64,000 bases of DNA from Hortaea werneckii (taxonomy: Eukaryota > Ascomycota > Dothideomycetes > Mycosphaerellales > Teratosphaeriaceae), in contig JBAOKB010000182.1 of NCBI GenBank assembly GCA_037044905.1, positions 124,001 through 188,000 on the forward strand, in the 5' to 3' direction. Within the stretch, counting starts at the first letter, position 1, and each line of letters begins with the position of its first letter. Below, in pieces: positions 1-10,809 of the stretch. Made by a program: the position numbers and the translations under genes. The notes under the pieces are model-generated. The model was not told the DNA's origin and did not search any database. It worked only from the letters and a program-made list of their open reading frames with translations.

Positions 1-942
1 GAAGACAAAGCATATGAAAAGAGCTTATCTCCAACATCTTCGCCACTGGTTGCGCTATGCGACCCTCTGTAACCACGATAGGAAGCTTCCCATGCCCATG
101 TGCCGCAAGTCCACGACGTACGGTGCTACACCAGTCCTATACCTTCCATATCGAGGTTCAAAGCCCGTGATAAGCGGCCTCGTTGCACGGTGCGAGCGCG
201 ACATCTTGGCGTGAGAGAGCACAGCATCCGATGATGGAGGGTGGCAAGTCTCAGATAGGTACGACGCAGGGGACCTTGTAATTCTGTGCCGCAGAGGCGC
301 CTCGCGCGATGTTGAAACCAGGAGCTTATCAACAGGTCCGCGGACTGGGTCCTGATACATCCATATGTTTTGGCAGAACTGAGGTGCTGGTGTGGTTGCG
401 GCTTTCGTGCCTTCCTTTCCGGGAGATACTAACGGCATAGTTGAGCAAGTCTGAAAGCACTGTCATTGGCCAGGCCCATCGCTTGTCACAGGGTATAGAT
501 AACAGAGGACCATTTTGTTCCACGCTTTTGCTGCGCCAGTGGAGTATCTATGAACCGTTCGAAGAATATGTATCTACTAACAAGCATCTTTGGCCGACCT
601 GATAAGCGGCGGCCAAGCTCAACCTTGTTAAGCCTCGCTTGAATTATAAGCCGGGAAGCGGCCGGCGAATCAGCGTAGAATATTTTTTTAAGCGTATATA
701 GTACGTTTGACCATGGGGATCGCTTCTTGCAAGTAGGTGTCGAATTTCGACGAGATAACGAAACGAAAAGCTAGAAGCAGGACAGAGGAAAGTGGACAGA
801 AGCGCGGTGAGGACTGAGCTAACAAATTGGAATCGGACGTCGCCGAATAAAAAAAATCACACCACGCACCTAATCAACCACAAGAATTCCCAAGGCAGCT
901 CGGCCTTTCTACTCAACCCTTCCGCTTGGACGCACCAGCTAT
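1..942. other. intergenic, no gene seen
   Basis: Only short overlapping open frames on both strands, with no recognisable domain or consistent codon use. The stretch near 740-900 is A-rich and probably includes the 3' flank of the AdoMet decarboxylase gene that ends at 943. No tRNA, repeat or promoter could be supported. Confidence 0.5.
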
Positions 943-2508
943 TTAATCATTCAACATCATATACCTCTCCCCCAACCTCGGCGCGCCACCCTTCCAGTCC
1001 TCGCGCTCAAAATAGCGGAAGACCAGCTCATAACCCTCTAAATCATGTACAATGCGGTCGATACGGCGATAGCCCTTAATACGCTCCATAGCCTTGTCCC
1101 ACTTAGCCGAAGTGGAGTCGTTGTCGCCCTTGGCTTCGAACAACGTAACACTGAACCGTCCCGGCTTGAAGATGCCTAGGACGTGCTGGACAACGTCGAC
1201 GGTGCTGCGGCCTGTCGCACGAGTAGGCACATTCGTTTCGAAGCTGGCATAGGAGCATTGCGGTTCTGGAGTGACGTGGACGGTCCAGTAGTGTGTAGAT
1301 TCGACGTCATCGGGAACTGGCACAACGCCGTTGGCGGAGTAGCCGCAGGGCGTGAACAGGTAGGAGTCGATGCGCGCGTCTGGGTATTTAGACGTCGGGT
1401 ACAGGTCTGCGAGCCCTGAATTCTCAGTGACGACGGTACCGAGAGTGTGGCCTTCCGTGCTGAGCTCCTGGGAGAAGCTGAGAGGCTCGTCCTCGTCTGA
1501 ATTGAGCGCGGAATGCTCGGCCGATGTCTGCGCGAAGACATCGAAACGTGCATCGTCCTTGCCATCTACTAGAGTATTACCGGAGATGCTAGGGTCTGAG
1601 CCGTTGCACTCTGGGATGACTCCAAGGTGATGAACGGCATCCTTACGCAAGTCGTATGCACGGCGCGCGTTGTCTTTCGCAATCGCGCTCGCATCATCAA
1701 GGTAGAATTGGCGAGCATTCGTCTCTTCCAAGTCCGTCATCAAGATCTCAAGCGTTTCGTCGCCGCCGTCACTCATGCTGTTGAGTTTCTCTGGGATCTG
1801 GAAGTTATGCATCTTCGACTCCAGACGGTCCTCTTCGGGTGTCGCGGGCGGCGTGAGCTGGGTGCCAGGTCCTGTGATGTACAAGTACCAATGCTCGCCG
1901 TTCATCTTGCCGATCATATAAGCACTGCCGCCCATGAACATCTTGTCCAAATACATGACCTCGTCGCGCCAGCTGCGGTGTGGACCACGCTGCTGATCCG
2001 GGTATAGGTAGTTTTTGCGGCTATAGAAGACCCGGTGTGGTGTAGCTGCGGCCGGAACATCCTGCGGCAAGTCCGCCTTGACATGGGGGAAGCCGGCCTC
2101 AAGAGCAGCAATCTCAAGCATACGTGGCAACCCGCAGAGCAATGTAGTAGTGCCACAGGTCTTCAGCACGAGCTTGTGCGGGAAGACAAACATGCTGCTT
2201 TCAGACAGTAGGTAGGCATCCACATTACGAGATTCCACCACCGAAAGGACCTTGCAGTTCACCAGATCCAGCATCTTCTTCCACGCATCTTGCGAGACCA
2301 CTTTCAACCCCAACGGCGATGCGGTTGGCGGCAGCGCCTGTTCCGAAGCACAGAACCATACTTCTAGCAGCTTCTCCGGACCTTCAAAAGCGCAGCTCGA
2401 GTCAAGGTCCAAGGCAGTGATCTCCTTGTTGATGGTCAAGTGAGGAGTGCCATTAGCAAGCGACGACGGCGAGTTGGTATAGTGCTCTGGGATGTTGATG
2501 TTGCTCAT
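943..2508 (-). CDS. SPE2: S-adenosylmethionine decarboxylase proenzyme
   Basis: Decarboxylates S-adenosylmethionine to supply aminopropyl groups for spermidine and spermine, in the cytosol. It is a single uninterrupted frame of 521 residues. The self-processing site LSESSMFVF is present: Glu103-Ser104 is the expected cleavage point and Ser104 would become the pyruvoyl cofactor. The N-terminal FEGPEKLLEVWF block (about residues 41-52) is typical of eukaryotic AdoMetDC. The start is the ATG at 2508; an in-frame TTG six bases upstream is not a credible start. The length suits filamentous fungi, which carry a low-complexity insert (here about residues 290-345). A 15-codon ATG reading frame lies about 470 bp upstream in the probable leader, which suggests translational control as in other AdoMetDC genes. 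Confidence 0.95.
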   Translation of the reverse strand: MSNINIPEHYTNSPSSLANGTPHLTINKEITALDLDSSCAFEGPEKLLEVWFCASEQALPPTASPLGLKVVSQDAWKKMLDLVNCKVLSVVESRNVDAYLLSESSMFVFPHKLVLKTCGTTTLLCGLPRMLEIAALEAGFPHVKADLPQDVPAAATPHRVFYSRKNYLYPDQQRGPHRSWRDEVMYLDKMFMGGSAYMIGKMNGEHWYLYITGPGTQLTPPATPEEDRLESKMHNFQIPEKLNSMSDGGDETLEILMTDLEETNARQFYLDDASAIAKDNARRAYDLRKDAVHHLGVIPECNGSDPSISGNTLVDGKDDARFDVFAQTSAEHSALNSDEDEPLSFSQELSTEGHTLGTVVTENSGLADLYPTSKYPDARIDSYLFTPCGYSANGVVPVPDDVESTHYWTVHVTPEPQCSYASFETNVPTRATGRSTVDVVQHVLGIFKPGRFSVTLFEAKGDNDSTSAKWDKAMERIKGYRRIDRIVHDLEGYELVFRYFEREDWKGGAPRLGERYMMLND

Positions 2509-3683
2509 CTCCAAGCTCTTCGGTGCTCTTCGAGCTCGCTCAGTACCGTGATTGGTAATATGTGTAGTGGCTCAGATGTCCCGGTCTAGTGTAGCACTAT
2601 CTGCCACCCAAACGAACGAGCAAGTCCGCTTGAGAGAAGTAGGCTCACTTTCTCTTCTCTTGATTGGAGGCTGGCTTACGCCAGCAACAATGATGTGATG
2701 TGGGTGTTGAGAACGACCTTAGCGGACGTTAGGGTGGTCTTGCTGAAAGGGGAATAAAAGAGCTCTTGCGGCGCGGAATTGTGCCGGTTACGGAGCTTGG
2801 TAGGTAGATGTCTCTCCGATACCAAGTGCGAGTACCGGAGGTGTTGAACTGTCGATGGTCTCGCAGGTGTAGGATAGCTCAGAGCCTCGTTTTGTAGGGG
2901 TTGATATGGGTTATCTAGGTCTGTGGCGAGGATCAGCAAATGAGTAGTGATGCCCGACTGAAGGTTGAAAATTTGCTTACTTCTTGGGCTTTGAGAAGAA
3001 GCGCAAGAGATCCTCAGGGCTCATGTGATGATGGAAGTATTGCTATAGTGTCATGAAGAGACAAGCCCTCGCAACAGAGCAGGTCTCGGAATGGGCTGGG
3101 TGGTGAAGTGTCCACTGATGGCAAGGCGTACCTGCCTAATTGGAATGGTATCAGTGGTCGCGTCTGATCCTGGTGTTCAGACGCGTGGGCGAGATCTCGG
3201 CAGTGCCGAAGTTGCGCGAATACCGACTGCCAATGGACGTTGCCAGATCCTCAACCAAGGGTTGTGATCATGGGCAATAATAATTAGGACCGGCCGGTGA
3301 CGCGGAAGTTTTTTTCCCTTCAATTCGGGCTGTTTGTTGGTGCCCAAGCCTCTCAGCGCCAATTTCGTCACCGCCACACACACGCGACCACCGATCAACC
3401 GCATCGGGGCTTCCGGCGAACGGCCCGACAGCCAAGCGAGAGTTCAATCCCCGTTCCTGGTGAAGCGCCCCTGCCTGTCACATCACAACGTGGACTGAAC
3501 GTGGACATGCCATGCGGTATCCACGTGAAAAAAGGTACTATGTATTGATATTCGCAGCTAATATGACATGTTTGAAAGTCAGGTATGCTAGAAGCGAAAT
3601 ACTATGTATGGTACAGATGTCGTCTCGTCGTGGCTGCTGGGTCAAAGAAAAGCTGTCGCAAAAAAGAATTGGAATTTTTGTCG
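2509..3683. other. SPE2 leader/promoter and intergenic region
   Basis: Lies between the SPE2 start and the 3' end of the epoxide-hydrolase-like gene. On the minus strand there is no ATG between 2509 and about 3021, so this is a long ATG-free stretch consistent with a 5' leader. GTAAGC donor-like sites occur at 2980 and near 2680, so a leader intron is possible. Nothing else is recognised in 3025-3683. Confidence 0.4.
2977..3024 (-). promoter_or_regulatory. candidate upstream ORF of SPE2
   Basis: This is the nearest ATG upstream of the SPE2 start on its strand. It encodes 15 residues, MSPEDLLRFFSKPKK, then TAA. The stop overlaps a good splice donor (GAA|GTAAGC), so splicing would remove or replace the stop codon. 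AdoMet decarboxylase messages in animals and plants carry polyamine-responsive short uORFs. Whether this peptide does the same is inference. The -3 base is C, a weak initiation context. Confidence 0.4.
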
Positions 3684-5610
3684 TTATTGCAGGAACACAG
3701 GGCCTACAGCCGAAGGCACAATCGGTCCCATAGGACTAAGCATGTCCATGTTGCCCACTGGGGCTGCAGGCACCGACGTAACGATGCCTGCCAGCTCTCT
3801 GATATCCATCACCAAGTCGGCCGGTCTCTCCCATGCAGGATACCGCACGCGACCTTCTCGTCTTCTGACCATCGCGACGCGATGATATGCTTCTAGCCAT
3901 TGAGGCGGTGTCTGTCCCGTCCCGCTCCCCGGCACACTTTCTCGAAAGTGACTGATCCCCAATGGGACGTTGCTTTGGCCCATCCAGAGCGACGGCACGA
4001 GTGCGGCAGAGTTGGCCAGCCATCTCAGCGCAACTTCTGGGCCGGGCAGCCAGTAGATCATGGTCCAGTTGATGATAGCGATCGGTGACCATGGGTTGTG
4101 AACCTCCGGAAACTGCATGGTCTGTGGTGTCTGCGGAGAAGATGTTTTTGAGGTATAGGGAGAGACCTTGAGAGGCGACCGTCTTGCTTGAGGTGATCGT
4201 CCGGGCCCGGGCGTTCCAACCACTGATGATTGGGGACTGTATGATGGACGCGATGCGACGGGCGAGGAATGGTTTGACATCGACTCGGCGCTATGTGACC
4301 TATGCGGGCTTCCTGAGAAAGGCGCAGGCCGGATCGCATCTAGCATGTAAGCCAGAAGACCAGGGGGCGAGTCGCAAAGCGCGTAAGATAATGTTTGAGG
4401 TCGCTCCGAAAACTGTTGGAGTATGCCATGAGGGGCAGACTGCGCGATGCTGGGATTCAGAGGGTCGTCGACGGGGTATCCGAGGCCTCGCTGAGGCTGT
4501 GGAACTTCGGGGTTGACAGTATGAACGGCGAGACAGCTATCGCTATGACCTACTGCCAACATGCGACAGATTCTAAAGGCCCTAAAAATGACAATTAGTG
4601 ATCTGACGATAAGGTCGAGGCAGTTCTCCATCTGGACGAGCCCTGAGGCCGCTTTGGCAAGACCCAGAGGACAGAGACGTTTCTGCGCGTTGCTTTGAAA
4701 TGAGGAAGACCTACCATCCTGAACCATGCGTAATATATTGCCGGTATCCCAACCCTTTCATCAGCCCATCGAAAATACTCGCTGTCGTCGGCAACGCGTT
4801 GGCTTCTTCATGAATGGGATCCGAGAACCCAAACCCGGGTATACTGGGACAGACCACATGGAAAGCCGGAACGTTCTCGTGTCCAGGTCCTGAAGGCGGG
4901 TTGCAGAGCGCGTCAATCATGCGCGAGACGGCGATGAAGCTCTCGGGGAATCCATGGACGAAAAGGAGCGGTATCGCGTTTGGCGAGGGGGATCTTATTA
5001 ATGTAAAGAACGAAATTCGGTCAGTGCGTGTTTGTTGCAGTAGTATATCCCTCGCGTCGCAAGTTTTGGTGAATTTGACCAACAATTTACGCGGGTGCTA
5101 ATAACAGCCGCCCCACAGGAATCACAGACGTGATGTTGATCTCCCCGGACTAGCAGTAACAGCTCGCGCCCCCATGCAGTCGAAGACCATAAAATATTGA
5201 AGGGGTTTTGATGATGCGTTGTAGATTCGTGTTTGAAACCAAAATGGCCAGGTTTAGGAAACGTCTCCTGTAGGGTCGAAAAAAAGGGGATAAAAGACTC
5301 ACCTTCGATGGACAAAATGTATTCGCGCCCCATTAAAAGTGCCTCGAAACTGCGGCAGCGAGTCGTTATAGAATTTCTCTTGTTCTCGCCAGTCGTAGTC
5401 CTCGACCCAGATATCGATCAGGGGTTCCAGATCCGACTTCGGCACGCCGAATGCTGACTGCTGTGCTGCCATAGTAGGACCTTGGGGCTCTCGCGGTAAT
5501 CTTGCTAGCTCCAATTTCTGCTTCGTGAGGTCCAGGTATTTTTGGGAGACGTGCATGCGATATGGTTGCACATTGTTGTCGGCTAAAGGCGAGCTTCGTT
5601 TGGGAGGCAT
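3684..5610 (-). CDS. epoxide-hydrolase-like alpha/beta hydrolase, catalytic residues missing
   Basis: Three exons: 5303-5610, 4715-4993 and 3684-4581, joining to 494 residues. The introns are GTGAGT..AAG with a CACTGAC branch site and GTAGGT..TAG. The N-terminal lid domain of epoxide hydrolases (about residues 10-100) and the oxyanion motif HGFPES are present. The nucleophile elbow, normally THGGDWG, reads THGSGWA here, so the catalytic Asp is replaced by Gly195. The C-terminal GGHFPAWE block reads GRVRYPAWE, so the catalytic His is also gone. The cap region carries a Ser/Pro-rich insert after DSPPGLLAYMLD. The surrounding fold motifs (DSPPGLL, INWTMIYWLPGPE, WERPADLVMDI) are well kept, so this looks like a conserved non-hydrolytic family member rather than a decaying gene. 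The substrate or ligand is unknown. Confidence 0.8.
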
Positions 5611-7358
5611 GCTGCTCAAGCAGAACTCGATCCAGTAGTGTCGCAATCCCTTGGGTGAATGGCTGACGCAAACACAAAGATCTTGTATCCCTTTCTGGCT
5701 TGAAATTGAACGAGTCTAGTCGCAGAAGCGGCACTAGGATGCGATGTGTGAAGTGTGTAAGAGTCGCCAGGTCAAAGGTCATCGAGGAAGAGGAGAAGTC
5801 ATCGCATAAGATACTAGCGAATCGAAGGAACGGAATTTCGCAGCTAAGGACGAGGTACAGCCTAATAGTCTTACCACGACCCTCACGCAACTCCACCCTT
5901 CGTTGCAAACTGCATCAACCAAGCCATCACGAAGTCGAGGCCTCGATTTTCAGAGATGTCATCTCGTACTAGAGTGTGAACACGATCAAAGCGTCTCAAC
6001 GCTCGGTCAGACCGATGCAAAGCCAATGGGCGTCAGATTCGTCAAAGGGCATCGTGCAGAGTACAGGGTGTGACGATCGTTCTTGACAGTCCAAGACGCA
6101 ACACGGGCCTGCAATTGGCGGATCTGATGTAAAATCCCTGGAAGGCGTGAAAAGCTTGGTATTACTATGAGCTTATTAGCCACAGTGTGGCGCGTCGGGA
6201 TGCGTGCGCCACAGGTTTTGGGAAGGCCTTGCCAGGATTCTGGGAAGCCTTGGCTCTTGTCACCCCACCACCCTTTGCGAAGGTTCGACGGTCGACAGCG
6301 GCTCTGCGTGCGGTGGCTCATGACCGTTTGAAGCTTATGACTCCAATGGGAAAATTTCCTTTGATCCAGTCGGCCGCTCCCACTTTGAAGACCTCGGTGT
6401 GAGACCCGCCGCCCCGGGCCCGCTATCCTATGAGGCAGTCTGTCCTTTGAAGTAAGGTATAGTCGGTACATCCTACGTATTGACTTCATGTCGGAAGGGA
6501 GATCCGAAGTCCTCAAGACGTTGAAGATCTGCAAGATGTCCTTGGCCGCACATGTAATTGTCATTAAGCGAGATGCCATCCCCTAGATGCAAACATTGGT
6601 CTGCACGTACTACTGCCCCCGTCGCAGTAAGATAGGCGGTGCTCGCTAGTGCGTCAGTGTGTCATAAAACCTCTCGCCGTCGTCGTACATGCAGCGGATG
6701 GGCAGCTGAAGGGGGACTCTAAGCGGCGGTGCTTGGGTTTAGCGAGGTCTTGTCAATCGTGAGTCGCGATCTGTAAGACATCACATAGGGCATCGGGATG
6801 CAGAACCGAAGTTGTGGCTGTGCAGCACTTTAGGCGCTGTGCCTGGAGCATCAGCCCTGGGCGCATGTGAGGACCCTAACACTTTCGTCATCAGATTCTT
6901 CTTCATGCCCATGTCCAGCTGGAAAAATAAGGTTGATGTACGAGTGGTGGTCAAACAGTGACGCCACAGCGCCACACCGCCGCCACAATCGTCGTCCCAC
7001 TTCTGAGGGAAGCTATGAGACATTGGATCTAGGCCCATCGCCCGCCCAAACGGTCCGGAAGTCTACCGGTGGCATGGTGAATGAATGGACGGTTGTTCCG
7101 AAAGCAACCTCAGGGTAAATTATCAACCATTAAAGTGACATTAGTTGGCACACTAGCCAGTTCAACCTCCGCACAAGAGTGGCAGGCCAAATCAAACGCT
7201 TCACCGCCATCGAGTTCAGTGAGGTATTTGATTGCCAGAGCAACTTCTCCGGAGGTATACCAGAGATCTGCATACAATCGAAAGACACCCATGACAAATC
7301 TACAACCGGCGTCGATCGCTCACAACATTTCACCACTACATCCTCGCTTAATGCTCGC
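5611..7358. other. intergenic, no supported gene
   Basis: A minus-strand open frame of 190 codons (6007-6579) starts with ATG but shows no domain, no fungal codon preference and no splice context, so it was not called. Otherwise only short overlapping frames. No RNA gene was recognised. Confidence 0.45.
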
Positions 7359-10191
7359 TTAGTAGTTCTGATCCTTACTTGTTCTCCGCACCCGGACCTC
7401 CATTCCCTCAACTTTCCATGTCCCATGCTGCTCCGAGGTGGTCAGGCTAGCAGCATACTTTCCATTGGCACCGTATAGTGCAAAGCGACTGCTGCTACTG
7501 GGCTCATACAGCTGTACAACATGGTTCTCAGAATTCGTCCAATCGTATACTGTCTGCTTTTCCCCTTCTTTGCCGAGCACCAGGATCGTGCTTTCGCGAA
7601 TGTATAAGGGAAGACTATCCAGATCGTGCATCTCCGTAATCCTATGAGATCGAGTGTGACGTCAGCAAGCATTTATTCACTCCAACGCATGAAATGAGGC
7701 CTTGATCGTCTCAAAGCACATGACGCCAGGACCTCACGGTATCCCTCTACGGAAGTCCCGACAGCATGGGCTGCCTGTCAACAACCCGGAGATTTTCTGA
7801 GGTGGACATCCTGCAGCAACGTTCAGGCTGAAAAGGCTTCCAGCTAGTCGGACCGAAAGACCCCTCATCCTGCGACGAGTTGCCTGAAACGTCACGGCGT
7901 CCTAACCTCCGTAGGAGCAACGCGAGTCAAGTCATCACATGCCCACTTACCACCTCGGTCCATGTATAACCTCATCAGACCAAAAGTTTGTCCACTTGCC
8001 CGCCGGCAGGTAAATCTCCACCTTTCCGCCGTCATCGAAGACGGGCGCCACAAGAATGCCTGAGAAAACTTTTGTAAGTGCAAATTCAAATGGAAATAAA
8101 GCATCTGCACCGTTTCCCATGCTGTGGCGCAGCTTCGGTCGGAGTTGACCAGCTTGTGTTGACACTCACTTGATCCGAGCATGAATTGCATATCGCAGGT
8201 CCACGCGGTCCGGTCGTCTGGGAACTCCAGACTCATCGCTCTCACACTAACCGGCCAGCCGTGCTTGATACTTTCCATCGCTTCGCTGAACAAGTACGGC
8301 ATCAATCTGCATTTGAGCTGCGTGAATTTAGCTAGCACCGCCGAAGCGCTCTGCGGTCCCTTCTCATCGCCATCGATCAGCCATGGCACCCGGTAAGAGT
8401 TGCTACCGTGGAGTCTCGAATGCGAGCATAGCAGCCCGAACTGCACCCACCGCTTATAGATCGTGGGGTCAGGGTATCCTTCAAAGCCACCAATGTCCAC
8501 GGACCAGAAACTGAAGCCGCAGAGTCCGAGCGAGAGACCACCGCGAAGTGACTCGGCCATGGCTTCAAAAGTGCTCTCGCAGTCGCCGCCCCATTGAAGC
8601 GGGAAACGCTGAGTACCCGCACAGGCGGCACGCGCAAAGAGCACAGCTTCGTCTTTCCCGTATTGCTCTTGCAGCGCTTCAAAGACAAGGCGGTTGTAGA
8701 TGAACGCATAGTAGTTATGCATCCGCGCTGGATCGACGCTGCTATCGAACCACTGGACATCCTTACTGGGGATCCTCTCTCCGAAATCGGTCTTAATGGC
8801 GTCTACACCAGTGTCGAAGAGCTTCTTGAGGCACGACTTGAACCACTGACATGCTGCTGGGTTGGTGAAGTCGACGATGCCCATGCCCGCTTGCCAAAGG
8901 TCCCATTGCCAGATACTGCCGTCTTTCCTCTTTAGCAGATAGCCCTTTTCTTTCGCCTCGTCAAAGACCGGGCTGGCCTGACCGAGGTAGCTATTGATCC
9001 AGACACAGACTTTATGCGTCAACCCCGACTCCTTCAGCCTGGTGATCTGGCCCTTGGGATCCGGAAAATGGCTGGCCATGAACTCGAAATCGCACCAGTG
9101 AAAGCCGCGCATCCAGAAGCAATCGTAGTGGAACACCTGCACGGGGATCTCGCGGTCGCGCATGCCCTCGAGGAAGCTACTGACGATCTTCTCATCGTAT
9201 TCCGTCGTGAACGAGGTACTCAACCACAAGCCAAAACTCCACGCGGGGACTTTGTTCGGCTTACCCGTGAGCATCGTGTACCGACTAATGACTTCCTTAG
9301 GCGTGGGCCCATAGATAATATACCATTTCAGCCTCTGCCCTTCGACACTAGTCTGGACTCGACACGACCGCTCGCTGCCGATTTCCAGCTCCACGCGCTC
9401 CGGGTGGTCGATGAAGATGCCGTAGCCGCGATTGCTGAGCCAGAACGAGACGTTCTTGTAGGCCTGCTCGGAAGAAGTCCCGCCGTCAGCGTTCCAAAGT
9501 GCGACGCTCTGTCCGACTTTGTTGAAGGCGCCGAACCGCTCTCCGAGACCGTAGACCCCTTCTCCTGGGCTTAGGGTCGTCTGCGTGAGCATGTAATGCT
9601 TGTATCCCCGCATATCTGCTGTCTGCATGGGCGATGCGGTCGGTGGGGAATACGCGAATCCTACGCTGCGGTTTTGGAGAGAGGTGAGTTTGTTCTGGCC
9701 GTCTGCGCTGTGGAAGCGGATGTCGAAAGCGTGCTCTTGGGAAGAAACGGTCGCAGCAATGCTGCCTGACGTGAGAGTCGTGGCAGTGGAAGTTTTGTCG
9801 ATGGAGGCAGATACCACAGGTTTGCCATCTGGGAAAAGATCGAAATGGGGCGGGCGGTCAAGGGCGCCGTGCCAGTGTGTAGATTGTACGGAGATGATGC
9901 CGTCGGCCACAGCTTCGAGTTCCTGGATGGATCAGCTCGCCCTATTACTTGGGGATGGAGGGATACGAACAATTGAGACAGTAGGCCTGTTCAACGTATC
10001 ACCTCTGGAGTTGATCTTCATCGTGGGGCACAGCAGTTTGAGCTTCTTTCCGTCTTTGTCCTCCGTAACAGAATAGACCTCTTCGGCATACTCGACCTTC
10101 TTGTCTTCCGCCGCCAGCCACATGCCTGTGGGATGTTATTCTCGTGCGGCAGCAATGCGTGGACGTGTGTATTACCATCTCTAAACTTCAT
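7359..10191 (-). CDS. GH31 alpha-xylosidase / alpha-glucosidase
   Basis: Five exons: 10176-10191, 9971-10125, 8170-9922, 7951-8059 and 7359-7641, giving 771 residues, the usual size of YicI-type family 31 enzymes. The first exon is only 16 nt (MKFRD plus one base) and splices to GMWL, restoring the conserved MKFRDGMWL start of alpha-xylosidases. The catalytic (beta/alpha)8 barrel shows VFHYDCFWM, the nucleophile motif KTDFGE and the acid/base motif WGGDCES, followed by SFWSVDIGGF. The C-terminal beta domains (LVAPVF, LPAGKW, LPLYIRESTILVLG) are complete only after splicing. There is no signal peptide, so an intracellular enzyme trimming xylo-oligosaccharides from xyloglucan is likely. The donor of intron 2 is the non-optimal GTTCGT, and intron 4 is about 310 nt. 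Confidence 0.92.
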
Positions 10192-10809
10192 AATTGCTGT
10201 TTAGCTCTTCCGAGCAGGGAGCAAAGTGCGAAGACCTTGCTTTGTAAGTCAAGATGAGAGAACAGAAACCAATTCTTTTGCAGGCTTATCTAGAAAGACT
10301 GTGGAGGAGCTATACAATGAGATGCCCAGAGCCGACTTCCTACCTATCTTATACCGCTTTTCTCCCACGAGAGGGGTAACGGAGAAATAGCACCCGCAAA
10401 GCTCAACTATCTTCACTGCAGGTACGCGAGCTGAGAGCTCGTCGTGGCGTCTCGTTTAGAGTTCACACTGCAGAGGTGCATGCTGGCGAGGCATGGTGCC
10501 CAACCTACAAGTATGATGGTGATGTGAAGTTGATTACATCTGCAATGGCCAAATGTTGATTCCGTAGTACTGCAGCACTCTATTGGACATCATTGCCACC
10601 ATTAAGACGTACGATCTCGTTTTCTACAGCTGAAATGGTTATAGAGTTGGAGGCGGTAAGAGGAGGAGGATGTTCTTGGGCAAGCATGGGTTTGCCTTGG
10701 CTGAACTGCGGAGCTCTCGGTGGAGGCTAATCCCCTTTCGTAAGCTCCCACTCTTGCAACTTCACGCGCCGCTGGACGCGAACCATTTTGATCACCTTAC
10801 CACAGCACG
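10192..10809. promoter_or_regulatory. divergent promoter, GH31 / Mmc1-like
   Basis: 618 bp between the divergent starts of the GH31 gene and the Mmc1-like gene. It must hold both promoters. No TATA box or specific binding site could be assigned by eye. Confidence 0.4.

Noticed and set aside
2676..2939. 87-codon frame upstream of SPE2
   Set aside because: Begins with TTG, not ATG, and shows no conserved sequence; the ATG mini-frame at 2977-3024 is the better uORF candidate.
6007..6579. 190-codon ATG frame on the minus strand
   Set aside because: No domain, no conserved-looking motif, irregular composition and no transcript context; competing frames occur on both strands.
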